Source: Pseudanabaena sp. M085S1SP2A07QC
GTDB lineage: Bacteria > Cyanobacteriota > Cyanobacteriia > Pseudanabaenales > Pseudanabaenaceae
Assembly (NCBI GenBank): GCA_020404895.1
Contig: JADBWK010000019.1
Span: forward strand, 1-64,000
Length of the DNA stretch: 64,000 bases
Direction: 5' to 3'
The notes beneath the pieces are model-generated. The model did no database searches and was not told where the DNA came from. It saw nothing but the letters and a program-made list of their open reading frames with translations. Shown piece after piece: positions 9,388 to 18,943 of this stretch; positions within the stretch are counted from its first letter, which is position 1; each line of letters starts with the position of its first letter. Both the position numbers and the translations under genes were made by a program.

Positions 9388-9495
9388 TATAGCAACGTAA
9401 GAGATAGATAGGACAATTCAAAACCCAAAAGATGGCAGAGCTTCGCTCTGCCATCTTTTGGGTTTTATGTCCTAAGCAAAGCTTACATTGCTATA
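9388..9495. mobile_element. 108-bp MITE copy 2
   Basis: Same ends, length and orientation as the copy in tpsB, differing mainly in the loop (AGCTTCGCT instead of AGCGAAGCT). It ends nine bases from the stop codon of the minus-strand Rpn gene, so it could act as that gene's terminator. Confidence 0.9.
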
Positions 9496-9504
9496 TTTGC
9501 CGAC

Positions 9505-10377
9505 TTATTGATCTTGCGATCGCGTATTTCTCAATTCTGCAATTTCTGCCAAGCTAAGCCCAGTCGCCCGACTAATAGCCTCATCATCCAGCATATCCAG
9601 CAATTTTGTAGCCATTGCTCGCGTTGCATTCCTTTCTCCCTGCTCCAAACCTCGATTCAAGCCTTGTCGCTCCGCCTTGACGATCGCATTATGTTGATCT
9701 TGGATAAAGAACTCCTGATGTTGTAACTCGTCTAATTCTTCAGGCGAAAGATTTCCTTCTCTGGCAAACTCAAAGGCTTGCTTAATTTCTGGCACAAGAT
9801 TCATACTCTCTGGCACAACATCTAAATCAATCGCATGTTTGAGAAAATATAGCCACTTGTCTGCCAAGGTTTCTAGCACCATCAGTGCTTTATCAAATTT
9901 TGGCAACTCGACAAATACCAGTTCCAGATCGTAAATGGGATAGTCAATCAAAAAATCTTTCTCTTTTAAAATAAACCGAGAAGTCAACTGATTTATTTCG
10001 GGAAACATCACAAAATCAGTAATTGTCAGCGCTATCACAGGATTAAGTTGCGAGTATGATTGTCCGATGCCGAGTTGAATGGAATAAGCTTTGGCAGCAT
10101 TGTAGAGAATCCGCTTCTCAAATCCTTCAATATTTAACACCTGCATTTCAATAATTACGCTTGTGCCATTATCCAGCTTAGCTTTGACATCGAGATAGGT
10201 ATCCTTAACACCTCGGATGCGTGGAGCTAAATAAGGATTAAGGATTTCTAATTGAGAGATTCTGCTCTGACCATCGTAAAGCATCGCATTCAAAAAACTG
10301 ATCAAGACATCATGGCTTTGTTCGGAGCCAAAGATTTTCTTGAAGGCAAAATCAGTTTTTGGACTAATAAATTTCAT
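9505..10377 (-). CDS. Rpn family recombination-promoting nuclease (PD-(D/E)XK transposase-like)
   Basis: 290 residues beginning MKFISPKTDFAFKKIFG, the standard opening of the Rpn/YhgA-like and cyanobacterial DUF4351-related families. The nuclease core is visible as D-V-K-A-K ... V-I-I-E-M-Q near residues 63-80. The C-terminal part is a helical tail (about 195-290) rich in Glu, Arg and Gln. Such proteins are non-specific or RecA-independent recombination nucleases spread as multicopy families. It lies between tpsA and a decayed tpsA copy, which suggests it arrived with, or after, that duplication. No partner gene is evident. Confidence 0.85.
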   Translation of the reverse strand: MKFISPKTDFAFKKIFGSEQSHDVLISFLNAMLYDGQSRISQLEILNPYLAPRIRGVKDTYLDVKAKLDNGTSVIIEMQVLNIEGFEKRILYNAAKAYSIQLGIGQSYSQLNPVIALTITDFVMFPEINQLTSRFILKEKDFLIDYPIYDLELVFVELPKFDKALMVLETLADKWLYFLKHAIDLDVVPESMNLVPEIKQAFEFAREGNLSPEELDELQHQEFFIQDQHNAIVKAERQGLNRGLEQGERNATRAMATKLLDMLDDEAISRATGLSLAEIAELRNTRSQDQ

Positions 10378-10502
10378 ATGCTTCAGTTAGATCTTATCTC
10401 AATTAATCCTAACACTCTCCATCGTCGCGAGATCGCCTTACACTCAAGTGCGTTGTTCAGAGCTAAAATCTGTTAAAATAGGTTAATTTTGTTGCATGGA
10501 CA

Positions 10503-10993
10503 ATCTCAACTCCCAATGGCAACATCAATATCGGGGCAGTACCTGATGGTAAATATGTACGGATTACGCCTGAAGGTATTCCTCTTAGCCTCGATCTGCC
10601 GATCGCAACTCAACAAGAATTGGGCATTACCAAACCGATCGTAGGAATTGATTTGCCGAAACTACTTGCTGGTTTGGAGATTATCGCACCGACTCGGGCA
10701 GGAACTGCGATCGCATCGGACAATCTCACGAATGGCGGTAGCATTGTGTCTGAAGGTACTGGTTTTAACCCCACATCATCTTCGCTGACCAATGCAGCTT
10801 TACCAGCAACCAAGAAAGTTGTGAATATATTTGGCTATTTCCTAGTCGATAGGATTTAGAAGGACTCACACCAAGATTAGATAATCAAGATTTAGATAAT
10901 CAAGATCTAGAAGTTAGCTTCATAAAAGTTCTCTGTCTTGACCCATCTCTCGCCACTGCTCAGACAACTTCCATTCCTACTTACAAAAAATAA
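10503..10993 (+). pseudogene. Remnant of a second tpsA gene
   Basis: Translation from about 10503 (STPNGNINIGAVPDGKYVRI) is clearly homologous to the TPS domain of the tpsA at 6014-9076. It then jumps, by a large internal deletion, to the C-terminal part (SSSLTNA). After a small deletion and an in-frame TAG (S-R-TAG-D-L-E-G) it continues to TAA 10991-10993 with the tail VLCLDPSLATAQTTSIPT. No start codon, signal peptide or repeat region remains. It is useful because its tail shows what the C-terminus of the intact tpsA looked like. Confidence 0.8.
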
Positions 10994-11003
10994 ACCCTGA
11001 GTT

Positions 11004-13031
11004 TTAGTTGCGCTGTTCTATTCCATTTTGAATATTCGTTACATTTGAAGGTGGACGAGTCCAATTAAAGTCACTAATCCTTATTAAAAATTCTCCTAAC
11101 CCTTGATTAGGATTGTATCTAATCAATATAGAATAGGTACGCCTTGCATATTCCAAGGAATATACAGAATCAAATAAAATGCCAGTATCTAAGTTCCAAC
11201 TTTGCTGAATACCAAGGCGAATTGGTCCATAAATTTGTTGAACTAATCCTGCTGTAAAGACTCTAACATCAGAAACCTGATCAAAGAAGAATGGTGATTT
11301 ACCGCTAGAAAATGCTTGAGTATAGCTCAAGCTTAAGCTCGTATAATCAAGAAAGTCTTTAGCGAACTGACCAACCTCTGCTGATAATCCCGCAGTTCCA
11401 TAGAGAACAGACTGATTTGCTCCATTAGAATAAAAAGAATTTACGCCTTGTGCTGTCAAAAAAGCATCTAGTCTTGGCACAATTGGTTTTGGAGAGAATC
11501 GTAGTCCTGTTTCCTTTTCTGCTGGTGCTGGCTCACCTCGCAACAGAGGAAAAGCTCGACTAACAATGGCAGCACCTTGGATACGGATCAATGAACCAAT
11601 GGTACTCGGTTGCAAATCAGATCGAAGCGCCCCAACTAACTGAGCAGAAATTTGGTAGCTTAGAGAAATATTGGAATCTCCAAGAACATAGTTGGGAGAT
11701 AACAAAGTGGTTCCCAAAATGTTGTTTACATCCTGAAAGCCCAGCGAACCATTGAATATCCGATCGCGAAAAGCATACTGTGAGAGCAAAGTATGGTTAC
11801 CAAATACTGGCATCTGATAGCTAGCATTAAAACGCAATAAGGAATCAATCTTTGAAAAATCTAACCCTGCAAAACTCGCTCTTGCAGATAAGCTTGAGCC
11901 GTCATCAAATGCTCCATTTAAGGTAGCAACAACCCCAATAATATCGACACCTGAAAATCCAGTCTGACCAGAAAAAGCACGTTGTAGAAGCAATTGAGGG
12001 GACAATTGGAAATTCAAGTTGGATTGGGTAATCACATCAAAGCTTTGTTGGTAAAAAATACCATCGCGATCGCGGCGGTCAAAACCAACTAAAGCAGGGG
12101 CAAAGCGCTGAAAACGATCAAGCGTAATACTATTGACTGGTAATGGCAGAGAAAATCCCTGATCAAAAACAATGCGTGGAGATTCCAGATCGAGACGATT
12201 TTGCGTTGGTGAAATCGGGGTTAAGGTAGCTTTACTGGTAGTAAGTTCCAGTTCAGGAGGAGTGAAAGGATCGTTGGTCACTCGCAAATTTTCAGCAGTC
12301 CAAGTATCACCATCGATTATTAAACGCTCAGCAATAAAACCAATACGACGCACTTGTCCTTCAGAAGAGTTTCCAGAGCCGATAGGAGCTATGGAGATCG
12401 AGTTAGTAGCCAGTTCTGACGGCGATCGCGACACTTCAGAACTTTGAAGAGTGCCAAGGTCAACAGCACCTGATGCGTTGAGGAGATCGCCCTTAACAGT
12501 CCCGTAATTATAGGTAAGCTTTGTTCCACGTATCTTCTGGTCACCGCGTGTAAAAAACACATTACCTTCGGCAACAACTTCCTGCGTTTTGGTATTTAAT
12601 TGGACACGATCAGCTTTGAGTTCCGATTTTTTATAATTAATTACCACATTGCCTTCAGCGACAAACACCTGAGTATTAATGTCATATTCTTGTTGATCGC
12701 TAACCACGTTTAACTTTTCACCCACGCGCGGCGGTAAGGGTGGGCGTGGCTTATCTTTAGGCTTGGGCTTCGGTAAACTATTTGGCTTAATTGGGCCAGC
12801 TTGAGAGATCAGAGTTGTTCTGACTTGCTGAGCGATCGCATCGGGATGAGGCAAGCTCTCTAAAAAAAGCTGTAGCTGAGATTGCACCTCTATTGGCAAT
12901 TCAGCAGGCAATCTAGAAATACGACCATGAAACGCTGACGAGGACAACGGCGTTTGGCTAGAGCTAGCCTGTCTCACCTCAGCATAGGAGCTAGGTGGCA
13001 GTTGAGTTGAAGGCTGTGGTAAGAAATCCAT
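11004..13031 (-). CDS. DUF3769 LptD-like outer-membrane protein with LptA/OstA-like domain
   Basis: 675 residues. A proline-rich N-terminal region (about 75-105) precedes an OstA/LptA-like beta-jellyroll (about 105-200; repeats of VAEGNV, LKADRVQL). The rest is a predicted beta-barrel rich in alternating hydrophobic strands (DUF3769). Cyanobacterial proteins of this kind stand in for LptD in lipopolysaccharide insertion at the outer membrane. No obvious cleavable signal peptide is seen at the ATG 13031 start, so the true start or export route is uncertain. It lies immediately downstream of dnaN on the same strand, separated by a hairpin. Confidence 0.78.
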   Translation of the reverse strand: MDFLPQPSTQLPPSSYAEVRQASSSQTPLSSSAFHGRISRLPAELPIEVQSQLQLFLESLPHPDAIAQQVRTTLISQAGPIKPNSLPKPKPKDKPRPPLPPRVGEKLNVVSDQQEYDINTQVFVAEGNVVINYKKSELKADRVQLNTKTQEVVAEGNVFFTRGDQKIRGTKLTYNYGTVKGDLLNASGAVDLGTLQSSEVSRSPSELATNSISIAPIGSGNSSEGQVRRIGFIAERLIIDGDTWTAENLRVTNDPFTPPELELTTSKATLTPISPTQNRLDLESPRIVFDQGFSLPLPVNSITLDRFQRFAPALVGFDRRDRDGIFYQQSFDVITQSNLNFQLSPQLLLQRAFSGQTGFSGVDIIGVVATLNGAFDDGSSLSARASFAGLDFSKIDSLLRFNASYQMPVFGNHTLLSQYAFRDRIFNGSLGFQDVNNILGTTLLSPNYVLGDSNISLSYQISAQLVGALRSDLQPSTIGSLIRIQGAAIVSRAFPLLRGEPAPAEKETGLRFSPKPIVPRLDAFLTAQGVNSFYSNGANQSVLYGTAGLSAEVGQFAKDFLDYTSLSLSYTQAFSSGKSPFFFDQVSDVRVFTAGLVQQIYGPIRLGIQQSWNLDTGILFDSVYSLEYARRTYSILIRYNPNQGLGEFLIRISDFNWTRPPSNVTNIQNGIEQRN

Positions 13032-13085
13032 ACTTCAACTAAGTTTACAGGATTTTTTCTCTGAGATATAGCGATAAACTACTGA

Positions 13086-13124
13086 ATAAAGTAAAAACCA
13101 CGCTGCGCGTGGTTTTTACTTTAT
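13086..13124. terminator. Hairpin terminator between dnaN and the DUF3769 gene
   Basis: Perfect 18-bp arms 13086-13103 and 13107-13124 with a TGC loop, starting 13 bases after the dnaN stop. The AT-rich ends give T-runs in both directions. Confidence 0.7.
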
Positions 13125-13136
13125 AGCAAGGCTCGC

Positions 13137-14291
13137 CTAGTTGCGGATTTGCACGGGCATGAGCAAATAAGTCATTTTGGTTGCCCCAATTGGTACAAGT
13201 ACCGCAGGACTAGTCGGATTGTTCATCTGAATTTGAATTTCATTGCTCGGCAGAGCCTTTAATCCGTCCAGTAAATATTTGACGTTAAAGGCAATTTCCA
13301 CATCTTCACCCGAAATTTGAGCAGGCAGAGATTCACGTCCAGCGGCAACATCTGGCGCTTCAACTGAGAGAGAAATTTCTTGCCCTATAGAATCAATTGT
13401 GATTTTGACGATGTTATTTTTCTGGTCAGCCAATACTGCGATACGTTCCAGCGCCGATAGGAACAATTTACGCTCAACCGTAACTTGACGATCAAATCGG
13501 TTGGGAATTAGTTGGCGATAGTTGGGATAAGTACCATCTAACAAACGAGAAATTAAGATTTGATTAGCACTTTGAAAAATCATATTAGCCCGATCAAACT
13601 TAACTGCGATCGCACCCTCTGTTTGTTGGTTGAGCATCCGTTCTAGTTCACGCAAGGCTCTAGCAGGAATCGTCACCTCCAGATTAGTAGTCACGGTATC
13701 CCCCGTCACAGGAGGCTCATCTGCATCCAAAAATCCAGTTTGCACAACGGATAAGCGATGTCCATCGGTAGCCGCAAACTCTAAGCGATCGGCAGTAGCC
13801 GTCAGATGCACACCCGTAAGAATTCGCTTAGTCTCATCAGATGAAGTTGCAAACAGGGTTGAGGACAAACCACTCAACATCGACTCAACAGGCAAATAGG
13901 TAGTTTCGCCATCTTCACCGATTTGAGGTAACTCAGGAAACTCTTCGACAGGTAAGCCATGCATTTGATAACGTCCTGAACCACAGACAAGCGAGACCAT
14001 CGTGTTGTCCTTGTCCACAGTGATCGTGATGTCTTCATCAGGAAGGCGCGACACAATGTCGTTAAGTAACTTTGCAGGCAGAGTAATCGATCCCACCTCT
14101 ACAACTTGGGCTGGGAATGAGACCTGAATACCTAGATTGAGATCAAAGGCAGTCATACCAAGACTTTGATTGGAGCCGTCAGCGTCTAATCGAATGTTTG
14201 CCAGAATTGGATGGGTGGGGCGAGATGCGACCGCACGACCGACAAGGGCGAGATTAGCAGCGAGTTGGTTTTGGGGACAGACTAGTCGCAT
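13137..14291 (-). CDS. dnaN: DNA polymerase III beta subunit (sliding clamp)
   Basis: 384 residues, the normal length of a beta clamp with three repeated clamp folds. It begins MRLVCPQNQLAANLALVGRA and ends with the typical VLVPIGATKMTYLLMPVQ. The clamp encircles DNA and tethers polymerase III. It is transcribed away from a region packed with DnaA boxes, the classic dnaN-oriC neighbourhood of bacteria including several cyanobacteria. The dnaA gene is not in the window. Confidence 0.97.
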   Translation of the reverse strand: MRLVCPQNQLAANLALVGRAVASRPTHPILANIRLDADGSNQSLGMTAFDLNLGIQVSFPAQVVEVGSITLPAKLLNDIVSRLPDEDITITVDKDNTMVSLVCGSGRYQMHGLPVEEFPELPQIGEDGETTYLPVESMLSGLSSTLFATSSDETKRILTGVHLTATADRLEFAATDGHRLSVVQTGFLDADEPPVTGDTVTTNLEVTIPARALRELERMLNQQTEGAIAVKFDRANMIFQSANQILISRLLDGTYPNYRQLIPNRFDRQVTVERKLFLSALERIAVLADQKNNIVKITIDSIGQEISLSVEAPDVAAGRESLPAQISGEDVEIAFNVKYLLDGLKALPSNEIQIQMNNPTSPAVLVPIGATKMTYLLMPVQIRN

Positions 14292-15249
14292 AGTTTGATA
14301 GAAAATTTTCTAAAATTGACGGTAAGAGCAAAGATAACGACGTTAAATTTTGAATGAATTTAGATTCTAAAAAGTGCAGTTGAGACTTGAGGGGAAATTC
14401 TAGAAGATTTCAAAATTTGAGTATTTTTTCGGGTTTAAAGATTTTTGGGAGAAACAGAAAATGTATTTAAAATTACTTTGTTGAGATTTTTTGAGAGCAG
14501 AATTAAAACGAGATTTTCTAAAATAATTTTTTCTGAAAAGCTTTTCAATTTTGATTTTTTTGATTTGTGGAAGACAATCATACCATCGTTAGAATTTTTT
14601 ACAATATCAAAATCCAAATTTATTTTTTCATTGATTTTTCGTTTGATCTAATTATTACTCTTTAAAGAATAATAAATCTTTAATAGTAGTAGTAGGGGCT
14701 GTGGAAAATGTGGAAAACTCAAAGAAAACTATATACAATAGTCTTTCTAGCGTTTTTTACCTGTGGAAAACCCTGTGGATAAACTGGCTAGTTTTCCACA
14801 GGGTATAAATACTTATCAAAAGTTTTCCACATTTATACAAAAGTTTTCCCCAGATATCTCCATCTTTTCCACAGAAAGACAGTAGTTATCCACAAGTTTT
14901 CCACAGGTAAAAAGCAAACGGCTAGATTTATAAACAGATCTACGCCAAAAATGTTTATAAAAAAATCTTTTGAAATTTATGATTGGAATCTTAATAATAC
15001 TTAAATAAACAGAGTTTATTAAGATCTATATTTCTTTTACTAATTTTATAATTTGGAATATTAGACCTTAATTAGAGATCGTGATCGTCAATTTCTGCTC
15101 AATGAAACCAGAAATATTGCTGATAAAAATTAGTGATCACTCTTAGTAACCACTAATTTTCCCCTGCGATTCCTTGCAGATTGATATAGTAATGAAAATT
15201 GAAATTGCTTGATTTGAGTTTTAAATATAAAAAAATAGGTTTGAAAATT
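14292..15249. other. oriC: Candidate replication origin region (oriC)
   Basis: This 958-bp non-coding gap between dnaN and psb32 carries nine exact TTTTCCACA/TTATCCACA-type DnaA boxes at 14700-14905. Four face minus (14700, 14709, 14762, and TGTGGATAA at 14774) and five face plus (14792, 14823, 14865, TTATCCACA 14886, 14897); a near-match lies at 14844. The flanks (14430-14690 and 14940-15060) are extremely AT-rich, as expected of an unwinding element. TTTTCCACA is the usual cyanobacterial DnaA box. No other gene is convincing here; short reading frames at 14435-14651 are low-complexity AT-rich noise. Confidence 0.85.
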
Positions 15250-15966
15250 ATGATTAAAATATTGCTCAAAAATTTATTTTCCCAGCTATGTTTTGGGGCG
15301 ATCGCTTTACTAATTAGCTTTAATTTATTGACAGGTAATGCATTGGCTTTGCAAGTATCAGATATTCCTGACTTAGCCGAAATTAAGACCCTGACTGATC
15401 AGACTTGGGTAATTGATGACTCTGATGTATTAAGTGCTTCGACCAAAAGTACGATCATCAGCAAAACTGAAAAATTAGCAGAATTAACGGGGATCGAAGT
15501 TCATGTTGTCGCAATTCGCCGTATTGATTTAGGTCAACCTGCATCAGAATTTACGGCAGAATTATTTGATAAATGGTTCCCCTCTGAAGTAGAGAAGGCT
15601 AATCAAGTATTACTATTTATGGCGACCGAAGATCACCGTACCGCGATTCAGACTGGCTCAAAGGTAAAAGAAGTTCTGTCTGATAGTGTTGCTAATAGTA
15701 TTGCCGATGAGACGATGCTCTATCCTGCTCGTAAGGCAAACTATAACCAATCGGTAAATGAGGGACTTGCTCGTCTTGAGGCAGTTTTGAGAGGCAATCC
15801 AGACCCAGGGGCTCCACTATTAGCAGTAGAAGAGACTGAGACGAGCAACTATGCTACTAGAGAGGAAACTGAGGCAAGTTCATCGAATGTGGTGGTGATT
15901 ATTCTGCTGGTTTTGGCAACGCTGTTACCTATGGCGACTTACTACTGGTTGCAAAGCCAACCATAA
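15250..15966 (+). CDS. psb32: TPM-domain protein, Psb32-like (photosystem II repair)
   Basis: 238 residues from ATG 15250; a TTG at 15199 is in frame but less likely. A signal peptide or anchor (about 1-35, ending ALALQ) is followed by a TPM domain (about 45-190, WVIDDSDVLSAS, then LLFMATEDHRTAIQTGSKV) and a C-terminal membrane helix (about 212-232). Psb32 is a thylakoid-membrane protein that protects photosystem II and speeds its repair. TPM domains are shared with other proteins, so the symbol is probable rather than certain. Confidence 0.8.
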   Translation: MIKILLKNLFSQLCFGAIALLISFNLLTGNALALQVSDIPDLAEIKTLTDQTWVIDDSDVLSASTKSTIISKTEKLAELTGIEVHVVAIRRIDLGQPASEFTAELFDKWFPSEVEKANQVLLFMATEDHRTAIQTGSKVKEVLSDSVANSIADETMLYPARKANYNQSVNEGLARLEAVLRGNPDPGAPLLAVEETETSNYATREETEASSSNVVVIILLVLATLLPMATYYWLQSQP

Positions 15967-16017
15967 CGCAAAAAGAAAGAGTCGGCGAGATGTGCCGACT
16001 CTTTCTTTTTGCGTTAT
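15963..16017. terminator. 24-bp palindrome shared by two convergent genes
   Basis: Arms 15963-15986 and 15994-16017 are complementary. The stop codon of psb32 lies in the left arm and the first base of the opposing gene's stop codon in the right arm, so one hairpin closes both genes. Confidence 0.75.
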
Positions 16018-18461
16018 TATGGCTCATTAAAATCGATGTCTTGGGCTAAGTTTGGTGGAGCCACAGCACGAGTAATTCTCACTTTATGACTTTCGCGTTG
16101 AGTTTGCGCTTCGATCGCGATCGCTTCAAAGGCAACATCAATACTGCTGAGCGGAATTGATATGTTTGTGCGGGTTTCGATAAACTCGGCATTAGGAACA
16201 GTACTAAAATCTAATAGCCAACGTGGTCCATCGACAATCATCCGCGTTTGCAAATCTTTAATCCAGAATTTCACAAAGAATTTAGGAGCAAGTGCGGGTA
16301 AACGAATGGTTACTAACATTGGTGTTCCTGAAATTAGCTCACCAGCAGGAATAATAATTTCAGGGATGGGAATTGGTTCTTGTTCTGATAAAGACTGGGT
16401 TGAAGATTCTTGAATATTGTGAATAGTTTGGGCTGTCTCAGCCAAATTAGAAGCAGAATTTTGGCTTGAAACAGTGCTAATAGGGAAAGTGTTGGGATCA
16501 ATAGGGTCTTCCCAAACATATTCATTTAAAATCAAATCAGGTTCAGAAGTTAGTAACCGATCCAGCTCAACATCAAGTTCAACATCAAGTTCTGCAAGGC
16601 TAGCGGATTCGGCGATCGTTCTTGGTGGTTGTTCGGGGGTGTCTAAATCTATGGATGCACTAGTTGAACTACTCGATAAATCATCTGCTACCGATGGAGC
16701 TAAGGGTGAAAAAGCTTCGAGTAATAGCTCTTCGGTGCGTTGTTTAGCTTTTTGGGCTGCGATCGCATCAGCAGATAGAGTTTGTAGTTTATTGAGAAAC
16801 CGATTTCCGCCGGGTTTTGATTGATTAGTGACTGATGCATTTTCTTGCCATGGTTGCTCTAGTAGCTCTTCGTAGTTTTGTGGGAGTTCTTCTTCAAAAC
16901 TATAAAGTAGTTCTGGTTCTTCTTCAGAGTTTGATGAAATTTGGCGATTGCTATCGGCTAAATCATCAATATTTCTCAGCTCAAAGTGCGTCTCAGTTTC
17001 TTGAGAAATATCTGTCTCTACCTGTGGAAAACTTTGAGGATAATCATCAGTTATTTCAGGATTAGGGGGAGTATAAGTCTGATTACTGCTCCTATTTTGT
17101 TGAGATGGTAAAGGTGGTAATGACAAAGAATTTGCAGGTGTTTGTTGCTTTAATGCTTCTCCCTGATTAGCTTTAGATCTGTTAGAAGGTATGGGTGGAA
17201 GACTAAGCGAATTGGCTGGTTTTGGCTTTGGTGATAGACTTCTAGGCTGATTTTCTGTTGGTGTTGATACCTGTGGAAAACTCTGTGGAAATTGTTGGTA
17301 ACTAGACTGATTAGTTGTTTCTGTCGTTTGAGAATTGAGAGTTGTTTCTTGAGAAGAATGTTTTTTAGCTTCTTTAATGAGTTCGGGCAGAACTCTCGCA
17401 GCAGGATAGGAAACTGCGATCACCTGTTGTGTCACACGCAAATCTCTATCTAGTTGAAAGTCTTGATGGGGATGAATTTGGACTTCACCGATGAGAACTT
17501 GAATTTCTGAAGGTGGTGGCACAATGATCTGATACGTAAATGTGATTGCGCCAGTTGCTGGATTGCGATCGCTAGTTTTCTCGATCTCGAAGCACTGATT
17601 TACGATGACATCAAGGGTTTGTGGATCTTTGAGGCTGACTTCAATTTCCCCTTGAGTGTAGACTTCTCCTGCGAGATTGAAGCTATTGTCTTCATTCAGA
17701 ATATATTGAGGTTGTTTTAAACGCAATAAAATTCGTGGCTGAAGTGCTGCATCTACCTCTATTATATCATTTGAGCTATGTGTTTTTACCTGCTCTAGGA
17801 GATTAGGGCGATCGCTTAGAGATTCTGTTTCTAGATCTGGAGAATTAGCATCAATTTTTTCATCCTCATCCTCATCAAAGAGTGCAAACTCTTCAAACAT
17901 CGATTCGACGAGTTCCGTTGATCTTTGTTCAGCAATATCGAGAATTGGTGAGCTATAACTTAGAGGGGTTGGCTCAGTTTGAATGATTCCCAATGCATTA
18001 GTATGTGATTCATTGGCAAGTTCGACAGGAGTTTCTACATCTTCTTCAATTTCGTTATATTGCCATTCGGAGCCAGCTTCTGCTGAGATTTGAATTACAT
18101 CAAACTTAACTGTTTTTTTCCATGTAGGGATTAAATTGGAGTTTTCTGACCCTGTGTTAGATTCTTGGTTAGGTTCTGTAGCTATGCAATCAATTTGCCA
18201 CATCCCTGGTACAAAGTTGGTGTAAGGCATGACGATCAGCAACCCATCATGGCTGATGCGTTTAGCAATTTTTTGTTGCAAAGGTTGATGCCGCACATCT
18301 GCGAGAGGGCGATAGGCGATCGCGATCGCAACTAGCGCATTTGCTAAAGCAGAGCGTGCAGCAAGTCGGTATTGCCCTTCCAAAATCTCTACAGTTGGAG
18401 ATTCTAGGGGTAACCAAGACTTGTCACCTTTGCGTTGTAGCAAAAACTCCCAGTTTTCCAT
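16017..18461 (-). CDS. Large acidic protein of unknown function
   Basis: 814 residues. I do not recognise the family. The N-terminal part (about 1-165, MENWEFLLQRKGDKSWLPLE) and the C-terminal part (about 680-814) look folded, with beta-rich segments. Between them lies a long acidic, Ser/Gln/Pro-rich, probably disordered region that contains two near-copies of PANSLSLPPxPS (about 410-460). No signal peptide or membrane helix is evident, so it is probably cytoplasmic. It converges on psb32. Confidence 0.75.
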   Translation of the reverse strand: MENWEFLLQRKGDKSWLPLESPTVEILEGQYRLAARSALANALVAIAIAYRPLADVRHQPLQQKIAKRISHDGLLIVMPYTNFVPGMWQIDCIATEPNQESNTGSENSNLIPTWKKTVKFDVIQISAEAGSEWQYNEIEEDVETPVELANESHTNALGIIQTEPTPLSYSSPILDIAEQRSTELVESMFEEFALFDEDEDEKIDANSPDLETESLSDRPNLLEQVKTHSSNDIIEVDAALQPRILLRLKQPQYILNEDNSFNLAGEVYTQGEIEVSLKDPQTLDVIVNQCFEIEKTSDRNPATGAITFTYQIIVPPPSEIQVLIGEVQIHPHQDFQLDRDLRVTQQVIAVSYPAARVLPELIKEAKKHSSQETTLNSQTTETTNQSSYQQFPQSFPQVSTPTENQPRSLSPKPKPANSLSLPPIPSNRSKANQGEALKQQTPANSLSLPPLPSQQNRSSNQTYTPPNPEITDDYPQSFPQVETDISQETETHFELRNIDDLADSNRQISSNSEEEPELLYSFEEELPQNYEELLEQPWQENASVTNQSKPGGNRFLNKLQTLSADAIAAQKAKQRTEELLLEAFSPLAPSVADDLSSSSTSASIDLDTPEQPPRTIAESASLAELDVELDVELDRLLTSEPDLILNEYVWEDPIDPNTFPISTVSSQNSASNLAETAQTIHNIQESSTQSLSEQEPIPIPEIIIPAGELISGTPMLVTIRLPALAPKFFVKFWIKDLQTRMIVDGPRWLLDFSTVPNAEFIETRTNISIPLSSIDVAFEAIAIEAQTQRESHKVRITRAVAPPNLAQDIDFNEP

Positions 18462-18943
18462 ATTCGGCGATCGCGGGTTAGGGCGGTAAAGTGTGCTTAG
18501 TTATCGCAAATACTAACCCATATAGGCTTGTATAGCAATTAAAAGCAAAGATGTACCAATTCACAGAAGTTTTGTCGCACTTTTGTGAATTAAAAACCAA
18601 ACCCTGTAAGGGTTTTAAAATCATAAAATGGCTTTTCCATTTTGTGATTTGGTATAAGTAGCTAGGTATAATTAATTGCAAACGAAAACCCGTAAAGTTG
18701 TGCCCCTGCGGAGCACAACTTTACGGGTTTTCGTAATTTATTTGCACAAGTACTTATATCGTTTTGAGCGGTATAGCTGTCGCCATTCTTGTTAGGACAT
18801 AAAACCCAAATAGTGAAAGGCAGCGCGAAGAGCCGCCTTTCACTATTTGGGTTTGTATTTGTCTTGATAAAAGTGGCTAAGGCAATAATTGCTGTAAATC
18901 CGATAAGTGTAAGGTTGCGACCCTGCGGGTCGCAACCTTACAC
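18462..18943. repeat. Gene-free stretch filled with long palindromes
   Basis: 482 bp without a credible gene. Perfect or near-perfect hairpins sit at 18682-18734 (22-bp arms), 18802-18854 (20-bp arms) and 18903-18947 (21-bp arms, TGC loop, overlapping the end of the DUF4079 gene). Bases 18792-18810 (TTAGGACATAAAACCCAAA) are identical to part of the 108-bp MITE, and the sequence after the hairpin also resembles it, so 18792-18865 may be a diverged relative with a different stem. Confidence 0.6.

Noticed and set aside
9098-9454. Minus-strand frame opening MAERSSAIFWVL
   Set aside because: This start recurs at each copy of the 108-bp element (27022, 32830, 48982) and is a translation of the element's stem, not a gene.
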